A stretch of 49,284 nt of DNA, from positions 1 through 49,284 of the forward strand of contig QZJK01000013.1 in assembly GCA_003599295.1 (NCBI GenBank), read 5' to 3'. The notes below the pieces were generated by a model that was not told where the DNA came from, did no database searches, and saw nothing but the letters and a program-made list of their open reading frames with translations. This document shows, piece by piece, positions 39,301 to 48,999 of this stretch (position 1 is its first letter; each line of letters starts with the position of its first letter). The DNA is from Candidatus Parcubacteria bacterium. Its GTDB lineage: Bacteria; Patescibacteriota; Minisyncoccia; Phycocordibacterales; UBA2100. Both the position numbers and the translations under genes were made by a program.

Positions 39301-41580
39301 TCGTCTTCCCCGGACGCCACACCGTTCATTATTACCGCTTCGGGAAATGTTGGCGTAGGCACGTCTTCGCCAACCAATGGGTTTACGGTGAGTGGTAATA
39401 CTACCTGGCGTGATATCGCCAATGTTGTTGGCAGCTTCCAGGCAGCTGACACGCCCTCAACTGATGCCGCACTAGCAATATCTGTAAGAGGGGGTTCTGA
39501 TGTAACGCTCACCTCGCTGCCAAAGTCGGACGGCAACGGCGGCGGTTTGGATTTAATGGTGCAAGGGTCAAGCAGTCTAACCCTCGGCACGAACGACCTG
39601 GTTCGGTTGTCGATAAGCAGTGGGGGTAATGTAGGTATTGGTACGACCACCCCATCGGCAAAGTTCTCTATCAATAACTCCACCAACGACGCTGCTCGCC
39701 AGCCGCTCTTTGCAGTGGCCTCTTCGACAGCAAACTCAACGACAACATTGTTTTCAATAAGCAATACTGGCTCGACCACAGCCGCAAACGGCATCAACAT
39801 CACCGCCGGCTGTTATGCGAGGAACGGCGAGTGCATCGGCGAGACAACCGCGCTTGCCGCTATCTATTCAACCTCAACTCCCGGCTCCAACGTTTCTGTA
39901 GTATTTACCGGAGCAGTTGACAGCTCCCCAAGTTTTTCTGTTGGCACGCTGACCCTCCCTTCAAACACTTCCTACTACACAATTGAAATTTGGAGCGGCG
40001 GTGCAGGCGGTGGCGGAGCTGACACTGGACAAGATGGCGGCGGCGGAGGTGGCGGTGGATATTCCAGCGAGGTCTTCACGGATACCACAGCAATGTTTTA
40101 TACGGTAGGTTCAGGTGGCCCTGGGAACACCGGTACCGGTACCGGCACGTCTGGTGGTCAGAGCTGTTACGGCACCAATTCAACTGCCTGTACTAGCCCC
40201 TCGCTTTCGGCAACCGGCGCTACTGGAGGAGGAGGCGGAGGCACAGGTTCGGGAGCAGCCGGTGCCGGAGGAGTTGGTTCCGGAGGGAATGTAAATATTT
40301 CCGGTAGTGCCGGTGCAGCTGAAGATGATGCAGACCCCGGCAAGGGAGGCGACTCTCCTCGTGGTGGTGCTGGCGGTACGGGAGGAACCAATACGGGCGG
40401 GATTAACGGTGTAGATGGCGTAGCACCGGGTGGTGGAGGCGGTGGCGGAGCAATTTCCGGCGGTAACGGCGGCGATGGCGCTTCGGGCGGGCTCGTCATC
40501 TATGTATACACCATTTCAGACAGTGGTGCCGACCTTGCGGAAAATTATCCGGTCACAGATGCAACTCTTTCTGCAGGCGACATCGTTGCGTTTAGCTCCG
40601 AGCAGTTTGGTGCAGTTGAACGAGCATCGGTAGATGTACCGATGCCGCTTGCCGGCGTTATCTCCACCAAGCCAGGCCTCTTGCTTAAGACTAGCGACGA
40701 AATCGGCCAGCGTCCCATTGCGCTCAAGGGCCGCGTACCGACCAAAGTAAATCTGGGGGGTGGCGATATAAGGGTAGGGGACCGCATTGCGCTCTCTTCA
40801 GTTCCCGGTATCGGCCGCAAGGCAACGATTTTTGAAGCGTCCGTAGGTATCGCACTTGAACCCTATAACGAAACTGTGGAAGAAGACCCCCTCATCGAAC
40901 TCTTCATAGACCTCGAACCGGGGATCGATATTGAAGACCTGACCGACGCGCTTCTTGAAAAACCCGTAGCTACGAGTACAGCAACGACGTCGGATGAGCA
41001 TGCGTCGAGTACACCCGTTTTCTCGACGTTCCTTTCTAAACTTTTTGGAAATCTTGTCCGATGGTTTGCGGATGCAAGTAACGGCATCGTAAACTTCTTC
41101 GCAGAGAAAATACACGCTAAAGATCTGTACACTGAGAAATTCTGTCTTGCCGATGAGGCCGGCGAGACTTGCGTCACCAAGAAGGAACTCGACGCACTCC
41201 TTGGAGCGGCGGCTATCTCGGCTGCGAGCGAGGCAGCAACGCCGAGCTCGGAGGTCAGCACGTCCATCTCTGCAGTCGAAGAGATCCAGGAACCGCCGGA
41301 AGTAAGTATCACGCCTGAAGAGTCTGTGGACGGAGCAGCATCCTCAACACCAAGCGAACCGCCTCTTGAGGAGTCGTCGGAACCTCCGCCAGCGGAAGAG
41401 CCTCTCGAAATCGTAAATGAGGCGCCACCTGAAGAAGCCCCTGTGCCTCAAGAAGAACCTGAAGTCGCAGAACCTTCTCCCGAACCTACTGCGGAACCGA
41501 CTCCGGAGCCAACTCCTGAACCAACACCGGAGCCGGTAAGCCCGCCGGAAGCAGAACCAGAAACCGAACCGGAAACGTAA
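36358..41580 (+). CDS. Giant protein: two cytoplasmic HTH domains, one membrane helix, large surface repeat region
   Basis: 1740 residues. Residues 12-60 and 90-137 are two similar MerR/excisionase-type helix-turn-helix domains (ISIEEASRLAKKHEAYIRQL and ITVVEAARELGVDEAYAREL). A membrane helix follows at about 190-213. The rest should lie outside: coil-forming segment (about 310-380), tail-fibre-like repeats with VGIGTTTP/VGIGTTSP turns (about 515-1105), a Gly-rich stretch (about 1213-1380), a conserved domain (about 1388-1500, LAENYPVTDATLSAGDIVA; GRVPTKVNLGGGDIRVGDRIAL) reminiscent of peptidase G2-like modules, a Cys-containing segment (about 1575-1616), and a Pro/Glu-rich tail. It is probably a surface adhesin or fibre whose DNA-binding end faces the cytoplasm. 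The start ATG at 36358 is 12 nt after TATATT. Confidence 0.85.
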   Translation: MASNSTPDSEKYISIEEASRLAKKHEAYIRQLCRTGKLDSTRQGKNWYVKRESLSSFLAGQEMRKTARREQLAEKRHEEYKGLNSGGTAPITVVEAARELGVDEAYARELCRSGKVKAQRIGATWYINRESISSLLVVQSYQQALRREKLARERIQEYARTNGQVSAAGSSGRQYVKMRFSEAVSTPLSFLSLRYTIFSMMLILIIGTFFAIKPLEELSYEQSFNGPRESQFAAVGDDASGVLNILSRLARSWNAAIDGVLYGIAFPRPLVESGAVVANITVPPRVSNDLEPGQEPTAPSNTRSSTVVVHQPVIERIVERQLLAVQGGITEDILNTRIEALDTALSNKIYSLTSANTTVINNTYETLGAVARSDNFDDINIDDSDITDSRISGGTISGATITGGSVTATAFSGVLAIGSGGTGTSTAPSYGNVLLGNSAGGYDLVATSSLGISGGSGTFSWTPTTFGGTAANATSTLIGFDAGLYALASSTIGSGAQAGGLTISGGATTTGNAYFAGNVGIGGIADSEFALHITGPTADSAQLMIQAVSNEDALIRLREGGTTRWSIGNDSTADTFFFSTGSTLRTDERVAITQAGNFGIGTTSPWAKLSINNSTADTAGQPLFAVASSTATATTTAFIITSTGRVGIGTTSPTQLLHLENGEAMIVSYDTDNSISSSRPAWAFGAGGNTFEINSASDWGNSFPSSWTNRLTIDSSGNVGIGTTTPVAPLTVIGQSTQNGPSFSLRQSGSFTYLGYDFDLDTSSGGTANLSLYARNTTGDTRNVGWSVNRATGFVGIGTSTAYSKLSVWGAGTGTGQAFEITNNASSTLMKILDNGLAYFLGNVGIGTTTPWGKLSITNTSGDLSFVVEDEASPDSSPFVVDNSGRVGMGTSTPSSWASEELVIAPTPGSSDTVVALTHGSSIFRLTLETDVNSGSFIIEENTSDRFVLAPGGNIGIGSSTPWGKFTVTNTGSDPSFIVEDSSSPDATPFIITASGNVGVGTSSPTNGFTVSGNTTWRDIANVVGSFQAADTPSTDAALAISVRGGSDVTLTSLPKSDGNGGGLDLMVQGSSSLTLGTNDLVRLSISSGGNVGIGTTTPSAKFSINNSTNDAARQPLFAVASSTANSTTTLFSISNTGSTTAANGINITAGCYARNGECIGETTALAAIYSTSTPGSNVSVVFTGAVDSSPSFSVGTLTLPSNTSYYTIEIWSGGAGGGGADTGQDGGGGGGGGYSSEVFTDTTAMFYTVGSGGPGNTGTGTGTSGGQSCYGTNSTACTSPSLSATGATGGGGGGTGSGAAGAGGVGSGGNVNISGSAGAAEDDADPGKGGDSPRGGAGGTGGTNTGGINGVDGVAPGGGGGGGAISGGNGGDGASGGLVIYVYTISDSGADLAENYPVTDATLSAGDIVAFSSEQFGAVERASVDVPMPLAGVISTKPGLLLKTSDEIGQRPIALKGRVPTKVNLGGGDIRVGDRIALSSVPGIGRKATIFEASVGIALEPYNETVEEDPLIELFIDLEPGIDIEDLTDALLEKPVATSTATTSDEHASSTPVFSTFLSKLFGNLVRWFADASNGIVNFFAEKIHAKDLYTEKFCLADEAGETCVTKKELDALLGAAAISAASEAATPSSEVSTSISAVEEIQEPPEVSITPEESVDGAASSTPSEPPLEESSEPPPAEEPLEIVNEAPPEEAPVPQEEPEVAEPSPEPTAEPTPEPTPEPTPEPVSPPEAEPETEPET

Positions 41581-41604
41581 GTAGTTTTCGGCTCGGGTAT
41601 TTCC

Positions 41605-41626
41605 CCTTATACCAAATACTTTATAC
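41605..41626. repeat. 22-nt TTATAC-word repeat, copy 2
   Basis: Begins CCTTATACCAAATAC and ends TTTATAC; 20 of 22 positions match 27996-28017. It leads directly into the TATACT -10 box (41629-41634) of the cupin gene. Confidence 0.7.
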
Positions 41627-41642
41627 GTTATACTGATTTCCT

Positions 41643-42224
41643 ATGACATTCGAACCTTACGCCTCGCGGACGCACGAGAAGATGAAAGAAGTGCTAATGA
41701 GCCCGGGTGCGCCGGGGCCCGCCATTCATTACTACATGATCCGCGGTGGAAGCGAGAAGCGGAACATTACCATTTGGGAATCGGGCACAGTGGGCGGGGA
41801 GTACATAAAGACGTACGGCCACTATCACGTAGACGAACTCGACGAAACGTACTGGATACTCCACGGTGAAGGAGTCATCCTTCAGCAAAAGCTCGTTGTC
41901 GAGAACGGCGTGCCGGTGCAAGACAAAGTTGAGGAGTTTAAGGCGATTTCGGTGAAAGCGGGGGATTCAGTCTATATGCCGCCGAACGTCGGCCACTTGG
42001 CGGTGAATACGGGAAAGACGTGGTTCGTCACCGCAGACGACAGCCCGGTCGCGGGAACAGGCGATTCATCATCCATGCCCGTGCACGCCGATTATGAGCG
42101 GGTGAAGAATATGCGCGGATTCGCGTTTTACGTTATCGAAAAGGACGGCAAGCCCGCACTTGTCGCGAACAAACTCTACAAAGAAATAAGAAAAACGGAT
42201 TTTGGCGGGCTCGCAGTTATATGA
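41643..42224 (+). CDS. Cupin-type glucose-6-phosphate isomerase
   Basis: 193 residues. The cupin signature of archaeal-type PGI is present: GGEYIKTYGHYHVDELDE (51-68; metal ligands His60, His62 and a nearby acid), YWILHGEGVILQ, and a second motif around VYMPPNVGHLAVN. It interconverts glucose-6-P and fructose-6-P and is unrelated to ordinary bacterial Pgi. The TATACT box ends 8 nt before the ATG, predicting a leaderless mRNA. The methyltransferase gene overlaps its stop as ATGA. Confidence 0.88.
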   Translation: MTFEPYASRTHEKMKEVLMSPGAPGPAIHYYMIRGGSEKRNITIWESGTVGGEYIKTYGHYHVDELDETYWILHGEGVILQQKLVVENGVPVQDKVEEFKAISVKAGDSVYMPPNVGHLAVNTGKTWFVTADDSPVAGTGDSSSMPVHADYERVKNMRGFAFYVIEKDGKPALVANKLYKEIRKTDFGGLAVI

Positions 42225-42745
42225 AAGAGCGGCCCGATCGCCCGTATTCTCGAGAAGATCTTATCAAGGCAATAAACTCGCTTGATAACAGTATTCCCTC
42301 CGAAGGAAGAAGCGCGGGCGAGTACTTGCACCAATTGAATATTCGCACTGAAAATCTGGAAGGGAAACGGGTGCTAGATCTGGGGTCCGGCAGTAACTTG
42401 AATCTTGCGCGACAACTCCCGGAAGAGGGAATACAGGCGGAGGTTATTTCTTTTTCTCCCGGGTTCTATCACGGAAAAACATGGAACGAAAGGGCAGAAC
42501 GCGCCGACGAGGCACGGACACTCACGGTCGCGGGTATGGCAGAAGAACTGCCTTTTGCCGACGGGTCCTTCGACACGGTGCTTGCGTTTTATGTGACGAT
42601 CTATCTCCAAGACTCGAAGCGAATAGAAATTGCGATATCCGAAATGATACGCGTGCTCAAGCCGGGAGGGGCCGCCTACATCGGTCCCATTTTTGTGTTA
42701 GATCCTGTAAGGAAAGTGCGCGGCATTGATACAAATACAATATGA
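42221..42745 (+). CDS. Class I SAM-dependent methyltransferase, interrupted by an in-frame TGA
   Basis: 174 residues up to TGA at 42743-42745. SAM motif I VLDLGSGSN (about 50-58), then EELPFADGSFDTVLAF and EMIRVLKPGGAAYIGP. It resembles small-molecule or sugar-type methyltransferases; substrate unknown. The same frame continues past the TGA for 38 sense codons to TAA at 42860, and that extension reads as a natural C-terminus (LDRYFIAGLLEGKAQAAWE, ending IRVVKNKE). The TGA probably replaces TGG (Trp). It may be a recent pseudogene, an assembly error or a recoded stop. Confidence 0.8.
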   Translation: MKERPDRPYSREDLIKAINSLDNSIPSEGRSAGEYLHQLNIRTENLEGKRVLDLGSGSNLNLARQLPEEGIQAEVISFSPGFYHGKTWNERAERADEARTLTVAGMAEELPFADGSFDTVLAFYVTIYLQDSKRIEIAISEMIRVLKPGGAAYIGPIFVLDPVRKVRGIDTNTI

Positions 42746-42862
42746 CTCGATAGATATTTCATCGCGGGCCTTCTTGAAGGGAAGGCTCAAGCAGCATGGG
42801 AACGTGCGCCATTTGCCGATAGGGAGGCGTACTCGATTCGGGTCGTAAAAAATAAGGAGTAA
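42746..42862 (+). pseudogene. In-frame C-terminal continuation of the methyltransferase after TGA
   Basis: Thirty-eight codons in the same frame with balanced composition, ending at TAA just 3 nt before the uvrA extended -10 box (TGCTATACT, 42863-42871). The length and placement support a once-continuous 213-codon gene. Confidence 0.65.
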
Positions 42863-42888
42863 TGCTATACTCGCTCCACCTACCCCCT

Positions 42889-45585
42889 ATGGCTAAGCCG
42901 GGGGCCGGTTTCGTGTATATGGCAGAATCAAAAAAAACAGGTTCAGACCCCGGTTCGGCTGGGGCGGGCAACATAGTTGTCAAAGGAGCGCGTACTCACA
43001 ATTTGAAGAATGTGAGCGTTGAGATGCCGCGCAATAAAATGGTCGTGTTCACGGGGCTTTCCGGGAGCGGAAAGTCATCTCTCGCATTCGATACGATTTT
43101 CGCGGAAGGCCAGCGCAAGTACGTCGAATCCCTTTCCGCGTACGCGCGGCAATTCTTGCGGCAAATGCAGAAGCCGGATGTGGATGAGATTTCCGGTCTG
43201 TCTCCCGCCATTTCGATAGACCAAAAGTCCCGCTCAAACAACCCGCGCTCGACCGTCGCGACTATCACCGAAATCTACGATTATCTTCGCGTTCTCTACG
43301 CACGCGTGGGAAAAGCGCATTGTCTAGAATGCGGCCGTGAGGTGCGGAAGCTCTCGAATGAAGAAATAATGGAAACCGTATTCGGCATGGTGGAAGAAGC
43401 GCGAAAGCAGAAAAAAGAGTCGACCAAAGGAAAACTCACCAAAGGTGTTTCGGCGGCAAAAATACGCATCAGCTCGCCCGTCGTCGTGGGCAGAAAAGGG
43501 GAGTACTACCAACTTTTGTATGACCTTTTGAACAAAGGCTTCGAGAAGGTGGTCGTCGACGGGGAAGAGAAGTCTCTCCGGAGCCGCATTGAGCTCAAGA
43601 AAAATTTCAAACACTCCATCGATGTTGTCGTCGACGAGATATTCGTGTCCGAATTCACGGATGATCCAAAGGGAACGCGCGAGCGCGTATCCGAGGCCCT
43701 TGAGCGCGCACTTCATGAATCGGAAGGTTTGGTCCGGATAACCGACCCGAATGGCAGCGAGAAGGTCGTATCGGCAAAATTCATGTGTCCCTATGACGGA
43801 TTCTCGTTTCCCGAAGTAGAGCCGCGGCTTTTCTCGTTCAACTCGCCGTACGGCGCATGCCCTGAATGCAAAGGCCTTGGCACCAAATATTTCTTCGGCG
43901 ATGAGCCGTGCGACGTCTGCGGCGGCGCCCGACTGCGCCCCGAAGCACTGAATGTGTTCTTAGGAAAAGTCGAGGAGAGCGGCGGAAAAGGACCCGCAAA
44001 AGGCATGAATATAGTGCATCTTGCGTCGCTTTCTATCGCGGATGCGCAGGAATTTTTCAGCAAACTGAAACTCACGAAGAAAGAAGAAGAAATATCCCGC
44101 GTTGTCATCAAGGAAATAACGAACCGCCTCCAATTCATGCTGAATGTCGGCATCGAATACCTGACACTTGACCGAAAGGCGAACACGCTTTCAGGGGGCG
44201 AGGCCCAACGCATTCGGCTCGCATCGCAGTTGGGGAGCGGACTAGTGGGTGCTCTGTATGTGCTCGACGAGCCGACGATAGGACTTCATCAGCGGGATAA
44301 CGACCGGCTCATCACGACACTGAAACATTTGCGCGACCTCGGGAATACAGTGCTCGTCGTCGAGCACGATGAGGATACGATATTCGCTTCGGATTACATC
44401 ATTGATCTAGGACCTGGTGCCGGGACACACGGCGGCAACATCATCGCATCGGGCTGGCTTGAAGACCTGCTTACGGCAAAGACGAATAAGTCCGGGTCGC
44501 GCACACTCGCGTATTTGCGAGAAGAGACAGAAATAGAAGCACCGGAAAAGCGCCGTACGGCGGATAGAGGGAAATTGAAAATCCGCGGCGCGTCCAAATT
44601 CAATCTCGATAAAGTGAACATTGACGTGCCGCTCGCGAAACTAGTATGCGTCACCGGCGTTTCCGGAAGCGGCAAATCAACATTCCTTTACGAGATACTT
44701 CACAGAAATCTTCTTGCCCGGTTCGATAAACGCTACCGAAGCGCGAAGATCTACAACTGCGCGGAATTCAGCGGTACTGACCATCTCGGTCGCTCTATTT
44801 TGATAGACCAATCGCCGATAGGGCGTACGCCGCGCTCGAACCCGGCGACGTATACGGGCGCGTGGACGCACATTCGCGACCTCTTTGCGATGTCCGAAGA
44901 ATCAAAGGCGCGCGGCTGGGGACCGGGGCGGTTTTCTTTCAATGTGAAGGGCGGACGCTGCGAAGCATGCCAAGGCAACGGCCTCGTCGCTGTTGAAATG
45001 CACTTTTTGCCGACGGTCTACGTGACGTGCGACGTCTGCGGCGGAAAGCGCTTCATGAAAGAAACGCTCGAAGTGAAATACAAAAAGAAGAGCATTCACG
45101 ACATTCTCTCAATGACTGTCGAGGAAGGTCTCGCATTTTTTGAAGACATTTCGGCCATTTCGGATAGGTTGCAGACGCTCGCTGATGTGGGGCTCGGGTA
45201 TCTCGAACTTGGGCAAAGCGCGACGACTCTTTCGGGCGGCGAAGCGCAGCGCGTGAAGATAGCCTCCGAGTTATACCGTCCCCTGATGACGAAAACGATG
45301 TATCTTCTCGACGAACCGACCGTCGGTCTTCACTACGACGATGTTGCCAAACTCATTTCAATCCTCCAAAAACTCGTCGAGCGCGGGAATTCGGTCATCG
45401 TCATTGAACACAATCTCGATGTCTTGAAATGTGCGGATTACATCATAGACCTTGGTCCGGAAGGCGGCGCGGGCGGAGGGAATATCGTCGCGAAAGGAAC
45501 GCCCGAAGAAGTATCACGTACTGACGGGTCCCATACCGGGTATTACCTAAAACGCGCATTGAAGAAGAAGCGAAGCGAGCGCTAG
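42889..45585 (+). CDS. uvrA: Excinuclease ABC subunit A
   Basis: 898 residues from the ATG at 42889; an ATG at 42919 is equally possible. Two ABC ATPase modules: Walker [10 protein letters not shown] early and [10 protein letters not shown] near residue 600; signatures [16 protein letters not shown] and [15 protein letters not shown]; zinc fingers with CxxC pairs (CLEC; CPECKG..CDVC; CEACQG..CDVCGG). It binds damaged DNA with UvrB. The extended -10 TGCTATACT (42863-42871) precedes the start, giving a leader of about 10 nt. An in-frame ATG at 42862 lies upstream of that box and is not used. Confidence 0.97.
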   Translation: MAKPGAGFVYMAESKKTGSDPGSAGAGNIVVKGARTHNLKNVSVEMPRNKMVVFTGLSGSGKSSLAFDTIFAEGQRKYVESLSAYARQFLRQMQKPDVDEISGLSPAISIDQKSRSNNPRSTVATITEIYDYLRVLYARVGKAHCLECGREVRKLSNEEIMETVFGMVEEARKQKKESTKGKLTKGVSAAKIRISSPVVVGRKGEYYQLLYDLLNKGFEKVVVDGEEKSLRSRIELKKNFKHSIDVVVDEIFVSEFTDDPKGTRERVSEALERALHESEGLVRITDPNGSEKVVSAKFMCPYDGFSFPEVEPRLFSFNSPYGACPECKGLGTKYFFGDEPCDVCGGARLRPEALNVFLGKVEESGGKGPAKGMNIVHLASLSIADAQEFFSKLKLTKKEEEISRVVIKEITNRLQFMLNVGIEYLTLDRKANTLSGGEAQRIRLASQLGSGLVGALYVLDEPTIGLHQRDNDRLITTLKHLRDLGNTVLVVEHDEDTIFASDYIIDLGPGAGTHGGNIIASGWLEDLLTAKTNKSGSRTLAYLREETEIEAPEKRRTADRGKLKIRGASKFNLDKVNIDVPLAKLVCVTGVSGSGKSTFLYEILHRNLLARFDKRYRSAKIYNCAEFSGTDHLGRSILIDQSPIGRTPRSNPATYTGAWTHIRDLFAMSEESKARGWGPGRFSFNVKGGRCEACQGNGLVAVEMHFLPTVYVTCDVCGGKRFMKETLEVKYKKKSIHDILSMTVEEGLAFFEDISAISDRLQTLADVGLGYLELGQSATTLSGGEAQRVKIASELYRPLMTKTMYLLDEPTVGLHYDDVAKLISILQKLVERGNSVIVIEHNLDVLKCADYIIDLGPEGGAGGGNIVAKGTPEEVSRTDGSHTGYYLKRALKKKRSER

Positions 45586-45765
45586 CGAGCGAAGTCCCTT
45601 CACGCGCTGTGCGTGTGTGGGGAAAAAGTAAGTCTTGCCTTCCGGGCACTAAACAAGTAGATTCTCTCCGGCATCAGGGCGGCCGGCTGTTTACCGGTCT
45701 TTGCGCCTCGAGCCTGCGCGGCTTTTCGTGGCCTTTTTTGCGATCCCATGGATGCCGCTAAGAAC

Positions 45766-45810
45766 GCCTTCGCCTCTTTGGTTTTATGAGGGGCGAAGGC
45801 ACAATCTTTT
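45766..45810 (+). terminator. Intrinsic terminator of uvrA
   Basis: GCCTTCGCC (45766-45774) pairs with GGCGAAGGC (45792-45800), with a further wobble pair inside; T-tract TCTTTTTT follows at 45805-45811. It overlaps the end of convergent carB. Between 45586 and 45765 I see only a small CACGC/GCGTG hairpin and no gene. Confidence 0.75.
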
Positions 45811-48800
45811 TTACTTTCGATATTCAGCCCACGCTTTCGCGTTAAGCCCGTTCCCTTTGCTTTCAGTCTCGGCAAGCGCGGCGATGAATCCTTCCGCAAG
45901 CTGGCGGTTAGTGATAAGAGGGATGTTCATATCAACGGCCTTCCGGCGAATAATGAATCCATCGGTCGATTCGCCGACGAACGCGCGAGTGGGGATGTTG
46001 ATGATGAGATCCAGAGTGCCATTTTCCAAGAGTTCCGAGACGTTCGGCGATTGCCCGGAACTTATTTTGAATACTTTTTCGCAAGGAATGTCGTTAAGGG
46101 TTAGAAAATCCGCGGTGTGCTCGGTCGCATAGAGTTTGAATCTCATCCCAGAAAGCATCCGAAGTGAGGGCAAGAGCTTCTGCTTGTTCTCCTCTTGCCC
46201 GAGCGAGACGAGCACATTCTTTTTCGGGAGGCGGAAGCCGGAAGCGAGCATCGATTTGAGAAGCGCTTCCGCGTAGGTATCGCCGAAGCACGCAACCTCT
46301 CCCGTCGATGCCATTTCAACGCGGCTTCTCGGGTCGGCGCCCTTGATGCGGCTGAATGAGAATTGCGGCGATTTGACCGCAACGTAGTCCAGTTCGAGCG
46401 TCCGGTACTGCCCTTCGATATTTTCGCCAAGCATCGCGCGGACGGCCAGTTCCGCAAAATTGTAGCCGGTCACTTTGGAGACGAACGGGAACGAGCGGCT
46501 CGCGCGGACGTTGAGTTCAATGACCTGTATGCGGTTCTCTTTCGCGATGAATTGGATATTGAACGGGCCGGTAATTTTCAATTCTTTAAGAATAGCCCTC
46601 GTCATATCCTTGGCGCCTTTGATGGTTTCTATATAGGTGCGCTGCGGGGGAAGCACGACCGTCGCATCGCCCGAGTGCGTCCCCGCGTTCTCGACGTGCT
46701 CGGTGATGGCATACACCACGAGTTTTCCTTTCTGCGCGACGCCGTCAATTTCTATCTCGCGCGCGTTCTCGATGAATTTAGAGATGACGACAGGATGGTC
46801 AGGAGAGACGTCAGCGGCGCGTTTCAAGAATTTGAGAAGCGATTCTTTATCCGCGGCGACTTTCATCGCCGCGCCGGAGAGGACGTATGAAGGACGCACA
46901 AGCACCGGGTAGCCGATCTTGCCCGCGGCAAGCGCCGCTTCCTCATGCGTACCCACTTCGGTCCATGACGGTTGGTCTATGTGAAGGCGATCGAGGAGAG
47001 CGGAGAAAGCATGACGATTTTCGGCGCTGTCGATGTTCTCGGGAGACGTGCCCAATATTTTGACCTTGTTCTTGTAAAGGGAAAGTGCGAGGTTGTTCGG
47101 CACCTGACCTCCCATTGAAACGACGACACCGCTAGGTTGTTCGAATTCGACGATATCCAATACACGCTCCAAGCTTAGTTCATCGAAGTAGAGTCGGTCC
47201 GACATGTCGTAGTCGGTTGAGACAGTCTCCGGATTCGAATTTATCATGATGGTCCGATAGCCTTTCCCCGAAAGCGTCTTGAGAGCCTGCACACACGACC
47301 AATCGAATTCAACGGACGAACCAATCGCGTATGGGCCGCTCCCTAAGACCGCGGCGGATTTTTTGGATTTCTTCACGTCGTGCTCGCTCCCGTGATAGGT
47401 GAGATAAAGGTAATTCGTCGCGGTAGGGAATTCACCGCCCAGCGTGTCTATCTGCTTTATGACCGGAAGGACTTTTAATTTCTTGCGGAGCGTGCGTATC
47501 TTCGCCTCAGTCGTCTTTCTAAGGGTCGCGAGCTGGCGGTCGGAAAATCCGGCACGTTTCGCTTCGCGCATCAACTCGACGTTCAGCTGACGCCCTCGAA
47601 GGCGTTTTTCGAGCAGAACGATATTCTGCATTTTATCCAAAAACCAGCGGTCTATGTTCGAGGCCTTCGCTATTTTTTCCGGCGAGACACCGTCCTCTAT
47701 CGCATTCGCTATCGCGAAAATGCGGCGCGTCGTCGGTTCACGTATTTCGTCCATGTAATTCGGGACATGCAAGTTCCCGTTCCTCTGTGCAACGAAGCCG
47801 TCGGCTCCGATTGCGAGCATGCGGAGCGCTTTTTGAAGCACTTCCTCGAAGGAGCGTCCGATAGCCATGACCTCGCCGACGCTTTTCATCTCCGTTCCTA
47901 TTCTGAATTGCGCGTTCTCGAACTTGTTAATGTCCCAGCGGGGCATTTTGAGGACGAGGTAGTCGAGCGCAGGTTCGAAGCAGGCGGTTGTCGTTTGTGT
48001 GACGGAGTTCTTAAGCTCCGGAAGCGTGTAGCCGAGCGCCAGTTTCGCGGCGACGAAGGCGAGCGGGTAGCCGGTCGCTTTCGAAGCCAGCGCCGACGAG
48101 CGTGAAAGGCGAGCATTCACCTCGATGACGCGATAGTCGCCCGTTTTGGGATTGAGCGCGTACTGAATATTGCACTCGCCGACGACGCGCAGGTGACGGA
48201 TGGTTCTTATCGCTATCTCACGCAGACGATGGTATTCCTCGTTCGTGAGTGTCTGCGACGGTGCGACGACGATTGATTCTCCCGTGTGTATGCCCATGGG
48301 GTCGATGTTCTCCATGTTGCAAACGGTGATACAGTTGTCCGCTCTATCACGCACGACTTCGTACTCAACTTCTTTCCATCCCGCGAGATACTCTTCGATA
48401 AGGACCTGCGGAACGGAACGGAACACCTCGGACAGTTTTTGCGAGAGTTCGTTCGCGTCTCTGACGACACCGGAACCTTCGCCGCCGAGCGCAAAACCGG
48501 CGCGCACCATGACAGGGTAGCCGATCGTATCTGCAGCCTTCAACGCGTCATTCACGTTTCGCGCGGCCTTGCTTCGCGCCGTTTGCACATCAATCTCGTT
48601 CAATCGTTTTATGAACAATTCACGGTCTTCGGTGTCGCGAATGGTCGAGACCGGCGTTCCCAAGACGCGCACTTTGTATTTTTTCAGGATGCCGCTTTTT
48701 TCGAGTGCGAGCCCGAGATTCAAGGCAGTTTGTCCGCCGAAGGAAAGTAAAATCGCATCCGGCTGCTCTTTCTTGATGACTTTCGCCGCGAATTCTTCGG

Positions 48801-48999
48801 TGAGGGGAAGGAAGTACACGGAGTCGGCAAGCCCCTTGTCAGTTTGTACTGTGGCGATGTTCGGATTCATGAGAATGACCGACACACCTTCCTCCTTGAG
48901 CGCTTTGATCGCCTGCGAACCGGAGTAATCGAATTCCCCCGCTTGGCCGATGCGGAGGCCTCCAGAACCAAGTAGAAGTACTTTCTTGGGCCTCGTCAT
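45811..48999 (-). CDS. carB: Carbamoyl-phosphate synthase large subunit
   Basis: 1062 residues, full length. Two tandem ATP-grasp halves (about 1-400 and 550-935), each with a characteristic SGGQ/SMGGQ motif and P-loop-like [15 protein letters not shown]; an oligomerisation domain between them; and an MGS-like allosteric domain at the end (about 936-1062). It makes carbamoyl phosphate from ammonia, bicarbonate and ATP for pyrimidine or arginine. The ATG at 48999 overlaps the carA stop as ATGA. Confidence 0.98.
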   Translation of the reverse strand: MTRPKKVLLLGSGGLRIGQAGEFDYSGSQAIKALKEEGVSVILMNPNIATVQTDKGLADSVYFLPLTEEFAAKVIKKEQPDAILLSFGGQTALNLGLALEKSGILKKYKVRVLGTPVSTIRDTEDRELFIKRLNEIDVQTARSKAARNVNDALKAADTIGYPVMVRAGFALGGEGSGVVRDANELSQKLSEVFRSVPQVLIEEYLAGWKEVEYEVVRDRADNCITVCNMENIDPMGIHTGESIVVAPSQTLTNEEYHRLREIAIRTIRHLRVVGECNIQYALNPKTGDYRVIEVNARLSRSSALASKATGYPLAFVAAKLALGYTLPELKNSVTQTTTACFEPALDYLVLKMPRWDINKFENAQFRIGTEMKSVGEVMAIGRSFEEVLQKALRMLAIGADGFVAQRNGNLHVPNYMDEIREPTTRRIFAIANAIEDGVSPEKIAKASNIDRWFLDKMQNIVLLEKRLRGRQLNVELMREAKRAGFSDRQLATLRKTTEAKIRTLRKKLKVLPVIKQIDTLGGEFPTATNYLYLTYHGSEHDVKKSKKSAAVLGSGPYAIGSSVEFDWSCVQALKTLSGKGYRTIMINSNPETVSTDYDMSDRLYFDELSLERVLDIVEFEQPSGVVVSMGGQVPNNLALSLYKNKVKILGTSPENIDSAENRHAFSALLDRLHIDQPSWTEVGTHEEAALAAGKIGYPVLVRPSYVLSGAAMKVAADKESLLKFLKRAADVSPDHPVVISKFIENAREIEIDGVAQKGKLVVYAITEHVENAGTHSGDATVVLPPQRTYIETIKGAKDMTRAILKELKITGPFNIQFIAKENRIQVIELNVRASRSFPFVSKVTGYNFAELAVRAMLGENIEGQYRTLELDYVAVKSPQFSFSRIKGADPRSRVEMASTGEVACFGDTYAEALLKSMLASGFRLPKKNVLVSLGQEENKQKLLPSLRMLSGMRFKLYATEHTADFLTLNDIPCEKVFKISSGQSPNVSELLENGTLDLIINIPTRAFVGESTDGFIIRRKAVDMNIPLITNRQLAEGFIAALAETESKGNGLNAKAWAEYRK

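Noticed and set aside
42743-42745. General reassignment of TGA to Gly or Trp
   Set aside because: lysS, the MBL-fold gene, msrA context and others end properly at TGA, so the standard bacterial code applies.
174-48999. Antisense frames of 60-200 codons over most core genes
   Set aside because: They follow the codon pattern of the gene on the opposite strand, carry no recognisable domains, and lack promoters or spacing of their own.
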